Of a stretch of DNA of 64,000 nt, positions 1-8,050 are shown in pieces. Source of the DNA: Desulfobotulus pelophilus (GTDB lineage: Bacteria > Desulfobacterota > Desulfobacteria > Desulfobacterales > ASO4-4). Location: contig NZ_JAPFPW010000011.1 of assembly GCF_026155325.1 (NCBI RefSeq), forward strand, positions 87,275-151,274, in the 5' to 3' direction. The notes beneath the pieces are model-generated. The model did not search any database, had not been told where the DNA came from, and was given only the letters and a program-made list of their open reading frames with translations. Each line of letters begins with the position of its first letter. Within the stretch, counting starts at the first letter, position 1. The position numbers and the translations under genes are program-made.

Positions 1-1
1 C

Positions 2-343
2 AAAAGACCTCTGACCCATGATCTTTTTGCAAACTTTATCCGTGAAGCCGGATATCGTCTGATCCGTTCTGAAGTACTGGATCTGGAAGATGGCATTTTT
101 TATGCCAGAATTTTTCTGGGCTCCGATGAGGAAGATGCCTTTTTTATGGATGCCCGGCCCAGTGATGCGGTGGCACTGGCTCTGCGTTTTGATGCTCCGA
201 TTTTCATGGAATCACAGGTGTTTGAAAAATGGCATGACATGGATAAGGAGTCAGCGATGGAGCCATTTGATACCAGTGATGAAGGAAAGAAGTGGACGGA
301 TCTTCTGGAAAAAATGGAAACGGAACGTTTCGGGCATGCCTGA
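2..343 (+). CDS. Bifunctional nuclease (BFN/DUF151) family protein, C-terminal part
   Basis: The window opens inside this gene; about 113 residues are visible and the start is missing. The visible part has the family's typical core: an acidic strand region (DLEDGIFYARIFL), then MDARPSDAVALALRFDAPIF, which matches the conserved RPSDA(I/V)ALA segment of DUF151 proteins. The family is named after plant BFN1, with RNase and DNase activity, but its role in bacteria is unsettled. The tail after the domain (about 40 residues, acidic, ending METERFGHA) is an extra extension. It converges on the cyclase gene that follows on the other strand. The family is secure; any biochemical role here is inference. 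Confidence 0.85.
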   Translation, partial: KRPLTHDLFANFIREAGYRLIRSEVLDLEDGIFYARIFLGSDEEDAFFMDARPSDAVALALRFDAPIFMESQVFEKWHDMDKESAMEPFDTSDEGKKWTDLLEKMETERFGHA

Positions 344-518
344 AGGATCATAAGCAAGGGTTCCTGTCACCCTTTCCCTTCTGTTACGGAACAAGGGACA
401 GGGCCAGCAGCCGGAGGCCGGATGGCTCTTTTCGATTCTCACGGCAAAAATGGGGACGGTGTGGAAGCATCATCCCCAGGTTTCTGGTTGTTTTTTGATA
501 CGGAAAGCAGCCTGCTTT

Positions 519-2465
519 TCAGCGGGCTCTGTGAGCTTCCAGCAGAGACTGGGGCACTTCCTTCCATTTCAACGAATAGATGGACAAAAAACCACTTTTG
601 CCCTTCAGAGGCCTTGGTGGCAGAGCCGTGCATGGCAGACGGTGCCTGACGGCCTGATATGTGGATTCGCCCAGAAGAATATCCGCATAATCCACCGGCA
701 CATCCTTTCCTTCCTTTTTGTCTGCCTGCAACTCCAGATTGACTTCCTTAGTGGCACTTTCCAGCCTGGCTGCCACATTCACCGCATCACCGATGGCTGT
801 ATAGCTGAAACGAAACGATGATCCGAGGTTGCCCACTACGGCAGGTCCCGTATTGACACCGATTCCCATACGTAACGGATCGGTATCGGGATGGTCTGCG
901 TTGAAGGTTTCCAGGGCCTTCAGCATGGCAATAGCCGTGAGACAGGCATGGAATGGATGGTCCGCATCATCAAGGGGAGCGTTGTAAATGGCCATGATGG
1001 CATCTCCGATGTACTTATCCAGCGTTCCCTTGTAGGTGAATACGGCACGGGTCATGGGTTCGAAATAGGCGTTGAGAAGCTGTACCATGGATTCCGCATT
1101 CATGGTTTCGGATCGGGCCGTAAATCCCCTGAGATCCGTGAAAAGAAGGCTCAGTTCTCTGGCTTCCCCACCCAGACGAAGGCTTTCGGGGTGTTGAATG
1201 AGCTTTTCCACCACCTCCGGGGCCAGATAGCTGGAGAAGGCGGAACGCAGTGCTTCGCTACCCGCGCGGCTCTCCATGAAAAGATGAATTTCACCCCCGA
1301 ATATGGCCAGAGTCAGCCATAAGCCCGGATAAAAGATTTCGATCCATAGGCCTCCGTATAGGTACCCTCCGAGGCCAGCTCCGAAGATAGCGGTGAAAAT
1401 GGCAAGGTAAACAGGAATACGCTGCCATGGATTCTGGATACGAAGACAGGGCAGCCACAGGAGGCACAGGAAAAGAAGGATGGCGGCCATTTTCCAGCCT
1501 CCGATTTCTTCCGGTATGGAACCATCCAGCAGATTGGCCACAAAGGTGAGATGCATGAGAGGACCCGGAAACTGGCCGAGGGGAGTGGCTCTGAGGTCGC
1601 TTACGCCCGCTTCACTGACACCAATGATGACTATTTTGTCCTGCATTTCAGACGGATTGAAATCATCTGCCATAAGCCGGGTGAAACTGATGGAAGGGTA
1701 GGATGATTCCCTGTAAAAATTCAGACGGATGGCACCCTCCCCATCGGCGGGTATTCTCTGATCCCCTAAAAAAATGCCCCTTTCCGTAAATATAAGATCT
1801 TCATGGCGGGCAAGGCGGGCCATTTGTACGCCAAGGTTGGGAATGGCCAGATCTCCCACCCAGAAAGCCAGTGGATAATGACGAAAACGGTGATCCGCAT
1901 CGGGCAGGGTATTGAGGGCGGCAAGGAAGGGAATGGATTCGCGGATGGGGGATACGGGAGCTTCCAGCCGGTCACTTTCCACAAGCCTTGCCGTTCCGGC
2001 CTGCATGAGGGAAGAGTCGAGCAGATGGTCATAGACATCTGCTCCAAGGCTTGACAGTCTGGGGCCATTGAGAAAAATACCTCCGATTACGGGAAGCCCC
2101 AGCAGGGAATCCGCCAGTGCCTCATCCTTTGCCTGATCTGTAGGTTCCGCAAAAATAATATCCAGTCCTATGACACGGGCTTCCGACAGTTTTTCAAAAC
2201 CCTTGCCCAGAATATCTCTGGGCCATGGCCACCGGCCGTAGGTCTTGACGCTCTCATGGTCGATATCCACAAACAGAAGGGATGAATCCGGTTCATTGGG
2301 ATTGAAGGCATAATAAGTGTCGCTCATTGCCGATGCCATGGCTGCAATGAGCACGGGAGGCCGCAGGGAAAGACCCCATATAACAAAGGCCAGAATCAGC
2401 ATGGGAATGACAGGCCGCAGGAAAGTATGCTGTTTCCAAAGGGTTTGTATGGCATGTTTTTTCAT
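519..2465 (-). CDS. CHASE2-domain class III adenylate/guanylate cyclase
   Basis: A 648-residue membrane cyclase. An N-terminal membrane segment (about residues 17-35) leads into an extracytoplasmic CHASE2 sensor (about 40-310, with VDIDHESVKTYGRWPWPR and IGLDIIFAEPT), then a cluster of hydrophobic segments (about 325-400) and a C-terminal CYC domain (about 430-620). The catalytic domain keeps both metal aspartates (LLFTDLRGFT and KYIGDAIMA), the lysine and aspartate expected for adenine recognition (LDKYIGD, IGDAVNVAARLE) and the transition-state Asn/Arg. It should make cAMP from ATP in response to an unknown periplasmic signal. It is the last gene of the chemosensory locus, about 200 bases after the sigma-54 response regulator, so co-transcription is likely but not certain. 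Confidence 0.9.
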   Translation of the reverse strand: MKKHAIQTLWKQHTFLRPVIPMLILAFVIWGLSLRPPVLIAAMASAMSDTYYAFNPNEPDSSLLFVDIDHESVKTYGRWPWPRDILGKGFEKLSEARVIGLDIIFAEPTDQAKDEALADSLLGLPVIGGIFLNGPRLSSLGADVYDHLLDSSLMQAGTARLVESDRLEAPVSPIRESIPFLAALNTLPDADHRFRHYPLAFWVGDLAIPNLGVQMARLARHEDLIFTERGIFLGDQRIPADGEGAIRLNFYRESSYPSISFTRLMADDFNPSEMQDKIVIIGVSEAGVSDLRATPLGQFPGPLMHLTFVANLLDGSIPEEIGGWKMAAILLFLCLLWLPCLRIQNPWQRIPVYLAIFTAIFGAGLGGYLYGGLWIEIFYPGLWLTLAIFGGEIHLFMESRAGSEALRSAFSSYLAPEVVEKLIQHPESLRLGGEARELSLLFTDLRGFTARSETMNAESMVQLLNAYFEPMTRAVFTYKGTLDKYIGDAIMAIYNAPLDDADHPFHACLTAIAMLKALETFNADHPDTDPLRMGIGVNTGPAVVGNLGSSFRFSYTAIGDAVNVAARLESATKEVNLELQADKKEGKDVPVDYADILLGESTYQAVRHRLPCTALPPRPLKGKSGFLSIYSLKWKEVPQSLLEAHRAR

Positions 2466-2662
2466 GGAAAAAGGTTCCTTATCGGCTGGCCCTGCCGGTT
2501 AACGGGCTGTCCGGCTGAATATGGGATGCAAGGAGTTCACGGAGACATGCCGTTGCCAGTTTGAGGTGCTTGTCTGCCAGTATGCTTCCCGTAACATGAA
2601 AATACCTTACTTTTCCGATTAAAATGGAAAGGATGCGTTGAAAATGTATAGCATGGGATACT

Positions 2663-4069
2663 TTATTTACAAGTGCGTACTTGCGGGTTGTCACGCAGTT
2701 TTCGATTCAGGGTCTGCCGTGAGATACCGAGCAGTTTGGCCGCCCGTGTCTGGTTGCCCTTTTCCTGATGCAGAGCCAGGCAGATCAGGTTGTTTTCTGC
2801 CATGGCCAGGGTGGGAAAGGGTACCATGGGCAGTGGATGGGGTGAGGGGTTGCCTTCTGCTGGCTCGATGGGTGGTTTCCCTTTCAGTACGGAAAAACAG
2901 GAAGGGGCAAGAAGATCATCATCGCATCGGCTGACCGCGTCATGCAGCAAACCCTGCAGCTCGCGAATATTGCCCGGGAAAGAATAGGACTGAAAGGCTG
3001 TGACAAGGCTTTCAGAAATCTCTGGAATCTTCCGCTGCAGGAGCTTGGCGGCCTGTTTTACGAAAAGATCCATCAGAAGCGGAATGTCGCATTTTCTTTC
3101 CCGCAGGGGGGGCAGATGGATGGCGTGGGGAGCAATGCGGAAAAAAAGATCTTTACGGAAATGCTTGCCTTCCTTCATTTCCTCCGGATTGCGGTTGGTG
3201 GCCGTAAGAATACGGGCAGTGGAACGTCTGGGCCTGTCCGCTCCCAGAGGCAGATAGTCGCCTTCCTGAAGAAAGCGCAGGAGTTTGATCTGGGTCTGAA
3301 GGGGCATTTCTCCGATTTCGTCCAGAAAAAGAGTGCCCTCGGCCGCCTGGGCTACCATACCGTCACGCTGCAGGGCCGCATGGGTGAAGGCCCCTTTTTG
3401 GTGTCCGAAAAGGGAGTCTGAGATGAGGGTTTCGTCCAGACCCGCAATGTTCAGAGCCACAAACTGCCCCTTGCGCCCGGAGAGTCTGTGGAGGGTGCGG
3501 GCGATGAGTTCCTTTCCGGATCCTGTTTCGCCAGTGATCAGTACGGGGAGAGAAGAGGGGGCCACTGCCTCCATATAGTGGAAAATGCTGAACATGGCAG
3601 GGCTTGCCGTATGGATGGGAGCAAAGGCTTCCGGTTGTTTCAGCTGTTTGCCCAGACCGCTGTGAATGCGGCGGGTGGTTTCCGCAAGATCCCGGACTTC
3701 AAGGGCTTTCCGGATGCCCACAAGGAGACGCTCTTTTTCTACGGGTTTGGTGATAAAGTCAAAGGCTCCCTGTTTCATGCATCGTACGGCGGTTTCCACA
3801 AAACTGGCTCCCGTAAGAATCACCACGGGGATGTGGGGGTAATTGGCAAGGATCTGGGGTAAGAGGGTTTCGCCGCTTTCCCCCGGAAGGTTGAGATCAA
3901 GAAGAATGCAGGCCACCTGCCGGGTTTCAAGAAAGGGAAGGACCTCTTCTCCATTATCCAGAAGATGGATGGGATCAAAACCCGCCTGCCGGAGGATAAT
4001 CCGGTAGGCGTTTCGGCTGTGGGGCTCATCTTCGACAATGAGAATTCCGGGAGAATCCCTGTGCATCAT
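2663..4069 (-). CDS. Sigma-54-dependent response regulator (NtrC family) with variant GAFTHA loop
   Basis: A 468-residue regulator: receiver domain (1-125, phospho-acceptor Asp58 in LLDLNLPG), AAA+ sigma-54 interaction domain (about 155-390, Walker A GETGSGKE, Walker B GTLFLDEIGEMP) and a Fis-type helix-turn-helix at the C-terminus (NQTRAAKLLGISRQTLNRKL). It should activate sigma-54 RNA polymerase once phosphorylated. The loop that touches sigma-54, normally GAFTGA, reads GAFTHA (KGAFTHAALQ), so its coupling to sigma-54 may differ. Its start overlaps the stop of the hybrid kinase by four bases (ATGA), making that kinase the obvious phosphodonor. Function assigned by family; targets unknown. 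Confidence 0.92.
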   Translation of the reverse strand: MMHRDSPGILIVEDEPHSRNAYRIILRQAGFDPIHLLDNGEEVLPFLETRQVACILLDLNLPGESGETLLPQILANYPHIPVVILTGASFVETAVRCMKQGAFDFITKPVEKERLLVGIRKALEVRDLAETTRRIHSGLGKQLKQPEAFAPIHTASPAMFSIFHYMEAVAPSSLPVLITGETGSGKELIARTLHRLSGRKGQFVALNIAGLDETLISDSLFGHQKGAFTHAALQRDGMVAQAAEGTLFLDEIGEMPLQTQIKLLRFLQEGDYLPLGADRPRRSTARILTATNRNPEEMKEGKHFRKDLFFRIAPHAIHLPPLRERKCDIPLLMDLFVKQAAKLLQRKIPEISESLVTAFQSYSFPGNIRELQGLLHDAVSRCDDDLLAPSCFSVLKGKPPIEPAEGNPSPHPLPMVPFPTLAMAENNLICLALHQEKGNQTRAAKLLGISRQTLNRKLRDNPQVRTCK

Positions 4070-5727
4070 ATGTCTCCTTCACTCAGCCTGAGAAGCCTCA
4101 GGGCCGTCTGTTCCAGTTTCTGCATACGGATGGGTTTTCCAAAAATATCGGGAACTCCGAGCTGGCGCAGGCGTTCCAGGGCTGCGCTGGATTCATAGCC
4201 CGTAACAATAATGATGGAGAGATCCCGAAGATCCGGTTCGGTGCGGACCCATTCGCAGACCTCAATGCCGTTCATGTCCGGCATATGAAGATCCAGTACC
4301 AGAAGATCCGGTTTCAGTGAGCCCAGTTTCAGGCAGGCAGCCATACCTGAGTCTGCCTCATGAACATCAAAATGGGGATTGTTTCTCAGCATGTCGCAGA
4401 GCAGGGCGCGGATTCCCTTTTCATCATCCACCACAAGAATTTTTTTGCGCAGAGAAGGGGGCCTCAGGGGGAGGTGAATGGTAAAAACAGAACCCTTGCC
4501 TTCTACGCTCTGAATGTCCATGCGGCCTCCATGCTCCCGGATGATGGTATCGGAAATGGAAAGCCCAAGGCCCGTTCCTCCCTGATCTCTCCGGGTAGTG
4601 TAAAAGGGATCATGAACATGGGGCAGTACATGGGTGGGAATGCCTCTTCCTTCATCCCATATTTCTATGCAGACTTCCCTTGCGGCCCTGTCATGGAATG
4701 TGCTGACACGGATGGCCTGATCCCGGTCCGTGAGTGCCTGGCAGGCATTCTGGATAAGATTGATGACGACCTGTTCCAGTTTCTGAGTGTTGCCGCGAAT
4801 GGCGGGAAGGTTTTCCGCATAGCGAACCCGAAAACGGGGAGCCTGTTTACGGATGAGGTTTCCCAGAAGGCTGATGCCACTGCGCACTACCTCATTGATC
4901 TCCACTCTGGCGGAAAGGTCCGGATCATCCTGGCGGGCAAAGTTTTTCAGATCTTCCACAATGTTGCGTATACGGCGGCCTCCGTCACGGATGCCTGCAA
5001 AAAGTTCCGGAAGGTAGGTTTTCATTTCTGAATAGGGAAGGCCGCCGAAATCAAAGTCTCCGTGGGTCTCAAAATGTCTGTGCAGAATGGGAATGACCGC
5101 GTTCCAGGAATCTTCGATCAGGGGCAGGTTGAGCATGATGAAGTTGGTAGGGTTATTGATTTCATGGGCCACACCGGAAACCAGGGTACCGAGAGCCACC
5201 ATTTTGGCGGCCTGTATGAGTTGTTCCTGCTGATGTCTGGCCTTGGCTTCCGCTTCTTTCTGTTCGCTGATATCCCTGCCCAGAATAAAAAGCGCTGTCA
5301 TTTTTTTACTGGAGTTGAATACCGGCCATATGGAAAAAGCCATGTAGCATTCATCGTTGTGATCTTCATAGTGCAGGGGCTGGCCCGTTGCGACCACAGC
5401 AGCTACCCTTTTTTTCCTGTGAAGAACTTTGTCAGGGGGAATCAGCTCCCAGAGCATGCTGTTTTCTACATGGCTGGACGGAGGAATCTGAAACCACCGG
5501 CACATCACCTGATTGATACGGAGGATGCGGCCATCGGGCGCTATGAGCAGCAGGGCATCGCTGATGGCGTCAAGCAGGGCATAGCTTACCCGGTTGCTGA
5601 AACGCTGATCTGCTTCAAGGTTTTTTCGTAGCCTGCGTTCCATATGAAGCTCTTGTTCCGCTTCATGAAGCCGCTGCCTGAGGGAGTGGAGGGAGTCTTC
5701 CTGCGGGGGATCCTGTGCCTGTTTCAT
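4066..5727 (-). CDS. Cytoplasmic PAS hybrid histidine kinase with C-terminal receiver
   Basis: About 553 residues, no membrane segment. A short coiled coil (LRQRLHEAEQELHMERRLRK) precedes a PAS domain (about 45-160), then HisKA with the phospho-acceptor in SGVAHEINNPTNF, HATPase_c (NLIQNACQAL, DEGRGIPT, GGTGLGLSIS) and a receiver domain (VLDLHMPDMNG). The start at 5727 has a Shine-Dalgarno-like GGATGG; a start at 5862 in the same frame would intrude into cheR and lacks support. It overlaps the next gene by four bases and follows cheR closely. It likely passes phosphate to the downstream sigma-54 regulator, with the receiver as a modulatory or phosphorelay site. Confidence 0.88.
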   Translation of the reverse strand: MKQAQDPPQEDSLHSLRQRLHEAEQELHMERRLRKNLEADQRFSNRVSYALLDAISDALLLIAPDGRILRINQVMCRWFQIPPSSHVENSMLWELIPPDKVLHRKKRVAAVVATGQPLHYEDHNDECYMAFSIWPVFNSSKKMTALFILGRDISEQKEAEAKARHQQEQLIQAAKMVALGTLVSGVAHEINNPTNFIMLNLPLIEDSWNAVIPILHRHFETHGDFDFGGLPYSEMKTYLPELFAGIRDGGRRIRNIVEDLKNFARQDDPDLSARVEINEVVRSGISLLGNLIRKQAPRFRVRYAENLPAIRGNTQKLEQVVINLIQNACQALTDRDQAIRVSTFHDRAAREVCIEIWDEGRGIPTHVLPHVHDPFYTTRRDQGGTGLGLSISDTIIREHGGRMDIQSVEGKGSVFTIHLPLRPPSLRKKILVVDDEKGIRALLCDMLRNNPHFDVHEADSGMAACLKLGSLKPDLLVLDLHMPDMNGIEVCEWVRTEPDLRDLSIIIVTGYESSAALERLRQLGVPDIFGKPIRMQKLEQTALRLLRLSEGDI

Positions 5728-5809
5728 AAAGCCATCCTTGCACCCTGTTCCTGAACCAATGCTTTTCTGACACCGGTCAGCCTGGCCGCAGAGACGGGGT
5801 GCTTTCAGG

Positions 5810-6709
5810 TCAGGGGACAAAGACAGCTGGGCGCATTTCCTGAACAGGATTATTTTTTTCATAAATAAGAGTCATGCCTTCCTTTTTACTCCGGAAAGCC
5901 GTGCTTATCCCATAGATGTTTTCGCTGCCCCCAAGAAGGAGATAGCCGTCGGGCTCGAGGACGGCTTCAAAGCGTTCAAAAATTTGCCGCTTCGTAGATT
6001 CATCAAAATAGATCAGTACATTACGGCATAAAATGAGGTCAAAAAAACCAAGGCTGGGAAAGGATTGAATAAAATTAAGATCCTGAAAACGAACGGATTT
6101 TCGAATGGTTTCCAGGAGCAGCCACTGATTTTCTCCTGTTTTGGTAAAGTAGCGGTCCCGGCGCTGTGGAGAAAGTCCCCTGCTGATTTCCAGATCGGAA
6201 TAAACAGCTTTTTGGGCTTTCATCAGGGCTGGTCCTGAAATATCCGTTCCCAGAATTTCGAAATTCAAGGGTGAAATATCATGGTTACCGCTTATGCTGC
6301 AATATTCATGGATGAGCATGGAAAGGCTGTAGGCTTCCTGACCGGTGGAAGCTCCCGCACTCCATATCCGGATGACAGGGCGGGGGTGCAGTGCTTTTTT
6401 CCTTCTGATTTTGAGCGCCATTCTGGGCAGAATGTGGTTCATGAAGGTATCAAAGGGGTGCTGGTCCCGAAAAAAATAGGTCTCATTGGTGGTGATGGCC
6501 GCTATGACCCTGCTTTTCAGCGCTTCATCCCGGCTATGCCTCAGTTTTTGAAAAAAAGCGTTGAAATCACGGCAGCCTTCACTGATAACGAGGCTTCCCA
6601 AGCGTTGCTGGACAAGATACTCTTTACCTGTCTGAAGGTAAATGCCGCAGGCTTCATGGATCCAGCCGCGCAGTTGTTCAAATGCATTCTGGGAGAGTTC
6701 CATGGTCAT
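5810..6709 (-). CDS. cheR: Chemotaxis protein methyltransferase CheR
   Basis: A 299-residue SAM-dependent methyltransferase that methylates glutamates on chemoreceptor signalling helices. Seen: N-terminal helical CheR domain, TTNETYFFRDQHPF, the SAM-binding strand-loop IWSAGASTGQEAYSLSM and the LCRNVLIYFD motif before the beta subdomain. It lacks a C-terminal receptor-tethering domain. Its ATG shares one base with the cheB stop (TGATG), so the two opposing adaptation enzymes are translationally coupled. The substrate is presumably the receptor encoded about 2 kb upstream in the same locus. Confidence 0.95.
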   Translation of the reverse strand: MTMELSQNAFEQLRGWIHEACGIYLQTGKEYLVQQRLGSLVISEGCRDFNAFFQKLRHSRDEALKSRVIAAITTNETYFFRDQHPFDTFMNHILPRMALKIRRKKALHPRPVIRIWSAGASTGQEAYSLSMLIHEYCSISGNHDISPLNFEILGTDISGPALMKAQKAVYSDLEISRGLSPQRRDRYFTKTGENQWLLLETIRKSVRFQDLNFIQSFPSLGFFDLILCRNVLIYFDESTKRQIFERFEAVLEPDGYLLLGGSENIYGISTAFRSKKEGMTLIYEKNNPVQEMRPAVFVP

Positions 6710-7779
6710 CAGGCTCCGGAGCAGGATGTGAGATACTGGTGAACGGCATCTGCCATGGTGTCCAGGGGAAAAATGGCGTCAGACAGACCCGCCGACACAA
6801 TGCTTCCGGGCATGCCCCACACCACACTGCTGGATTCGTCCTGAGCAAAAATTGTAGCCCCGGAGCGTTTCAGGCTGGCAGCACCCTGAGTGCCGTCCTG
6901 TCCCATGCCCGTCAGAACAAGGGCCAGAATTCTGTCCTGCCACACAGGGGCGGCTGAGCGGAAAAGAATATTGGCAGAAGGTTTACAGCCTTTTTCCGGA
7001 GGGCCATCATTGAGGACGATGCGGATACGGGTTCCTGATTTCCGGACCAGCATGTGACGGCCTCCCGGTGCAATATAAACGGTACGGGGAAGCACATCCA
7101 TATCGTCGGTGGCTTCCATCACCTGATGGCTGCACTGAAGGGCAAGGCTTTCCGCAAGGGACAGGGTGAAATCCGGTGGCATGTGCTGTACCACAAGAAC
7201 AGGGAGATTGCAGGCCCGGCAGAGACGGGGAAGGAGAAAATGGAGGGCTTTGGGTCCTCCTGTGGAAACGGCTATGAGAATGACTTCTGTCAGACCGGCC
7301 CGGGGCCCGCATGGTGGCGGACAGGGTTGGGTTGCAGGCGGTAAGGGTCTGGGCCTTCCCTGTTTCATATAAGAGCGGATTCTTGGGGCCACGGCGTTGC
7401 GAAGACGATCCAGTGGCAGTTCACCTGTAGCCGCAACAGGTTTGGGGATATAGGCAAAGGCCCCGTAGGCAAGACTTTCCCGTCTCAGATCTTCCGCACT
7501 GCCCGCATGACCGCTGATGACCAGCACACCCATGGATGGATTTTTTCCGCCGCCCGATTCCTGGATGGCTTTCAGGGTGGCAATGCCGTCCATGTCCGGC
7601 ATGTCCAGATCGAGGGTGATGATATCAACCTTTTCTTTTTCCAGAAATTCAAGGGCTTTTTTGCCGTTTCGTACGGATCCGACAACCTGGATGTCTTTTT
7701 CCTGTGCAAGGCTCAGGGCCAGTGCATTCCGGAAAATTCTGGAATCATCCACAATGAGCACGGTGATGGGGGAAACCAT
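6709..7779 (-). CDS. cheB: Chemotaxis response regulator protein-glutamate methylesterase CheB
   Basis: A 356-residue protein: receiver domain (1-125, Asp57 in TLDLDMPDMDG), a proline-rich linker (about 140-160) and a methylesterase domain with the catalytic Ser in AVSTGGPKAL, His in VVQHMPPDF and Asp in GMGQDGTQGA. When phosphorylated by CheA it removes methyl groups from, or deamidates, the receptor, opposing CheR. Translationally coupled to cheR by a one-base stop/start overlap. A gap of about 270 bases with a stable hairpin separates it from the receptor gene upstream. Confidence 0.95.
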   Translation of the reverse strand: MVSPITVLIVDDSRIFRNALALSLAQEKDIQVVGSVRNGKKALEFLEKEKVDIITLDLDMPDMDGIATLKAIQESGGGKNPSMGVLVISGHAGSAEDLRRESLAYGAFAYIPKPVAATGELPLDRLRNAVAPRIRSYMKQGRPRPLPPATQPCPPPCGPRAGLTEVILIAVSTGGPKALHFLLPRLCRACNLPVLVVQHMPPDFTLSLAESLALQCSHQVMEATDDMDVLPRTVYIAPGGRHMLVRKSGTRIRIVLNDGPPEKGCKPSANILFRSAAPVWQDRILALVLTGMGQDGTQGAASLKRSGATIFAQDESSSVVWGMPGSIVSAGLSDAIFPLDTMADAVHQYLTSCSGA

Positions 7780-8015
7780 GGAAGCACTCCAAATGATCAG
7801 GCAGGAAAAACGGAATGGCCTGAACCATGCAGCCGGACCGGGACCGGCCGCATTTTGCCCTGATCCTCGGGGTCAGAGAGGAAAGGGATGGGATGTTTAG
7901 GAAAAAAGCCATGGAGCAGCGGTTGTCAATCCAAAGGGATCAACCGTAAATATGACGTCTTTTGCAACTGGATGCAAGGAGTAATCCATATCCCATGGGA
8001 GCATTTGCTGTTATG

Positions 8016-8045
8016 ATCCCTCCCGGCGTAATATCCGGGAGGGAT
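8016..8045 (-). terminator. Stable hairpin after the chemoreceptor gene (possible terminator/processing site)
   Basis: An 11-base perfect inverted repeat (ATCCCTCCCGG / CCGGGAGGGAT) with a 7-base loop sits 5 bases beyond the chemoreceptor stop codon. It is GC-rich but not followed by a T-run on the minus strand, so it could be a weak terminator, a 3' stabiliser that tunes cheB-cheR expression relative to the upstream genes, or both. The remaining gap down to cheB shows no promoter I can support. Confidence 0.55.
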
Positions 8046-8050
8046 TGTCA

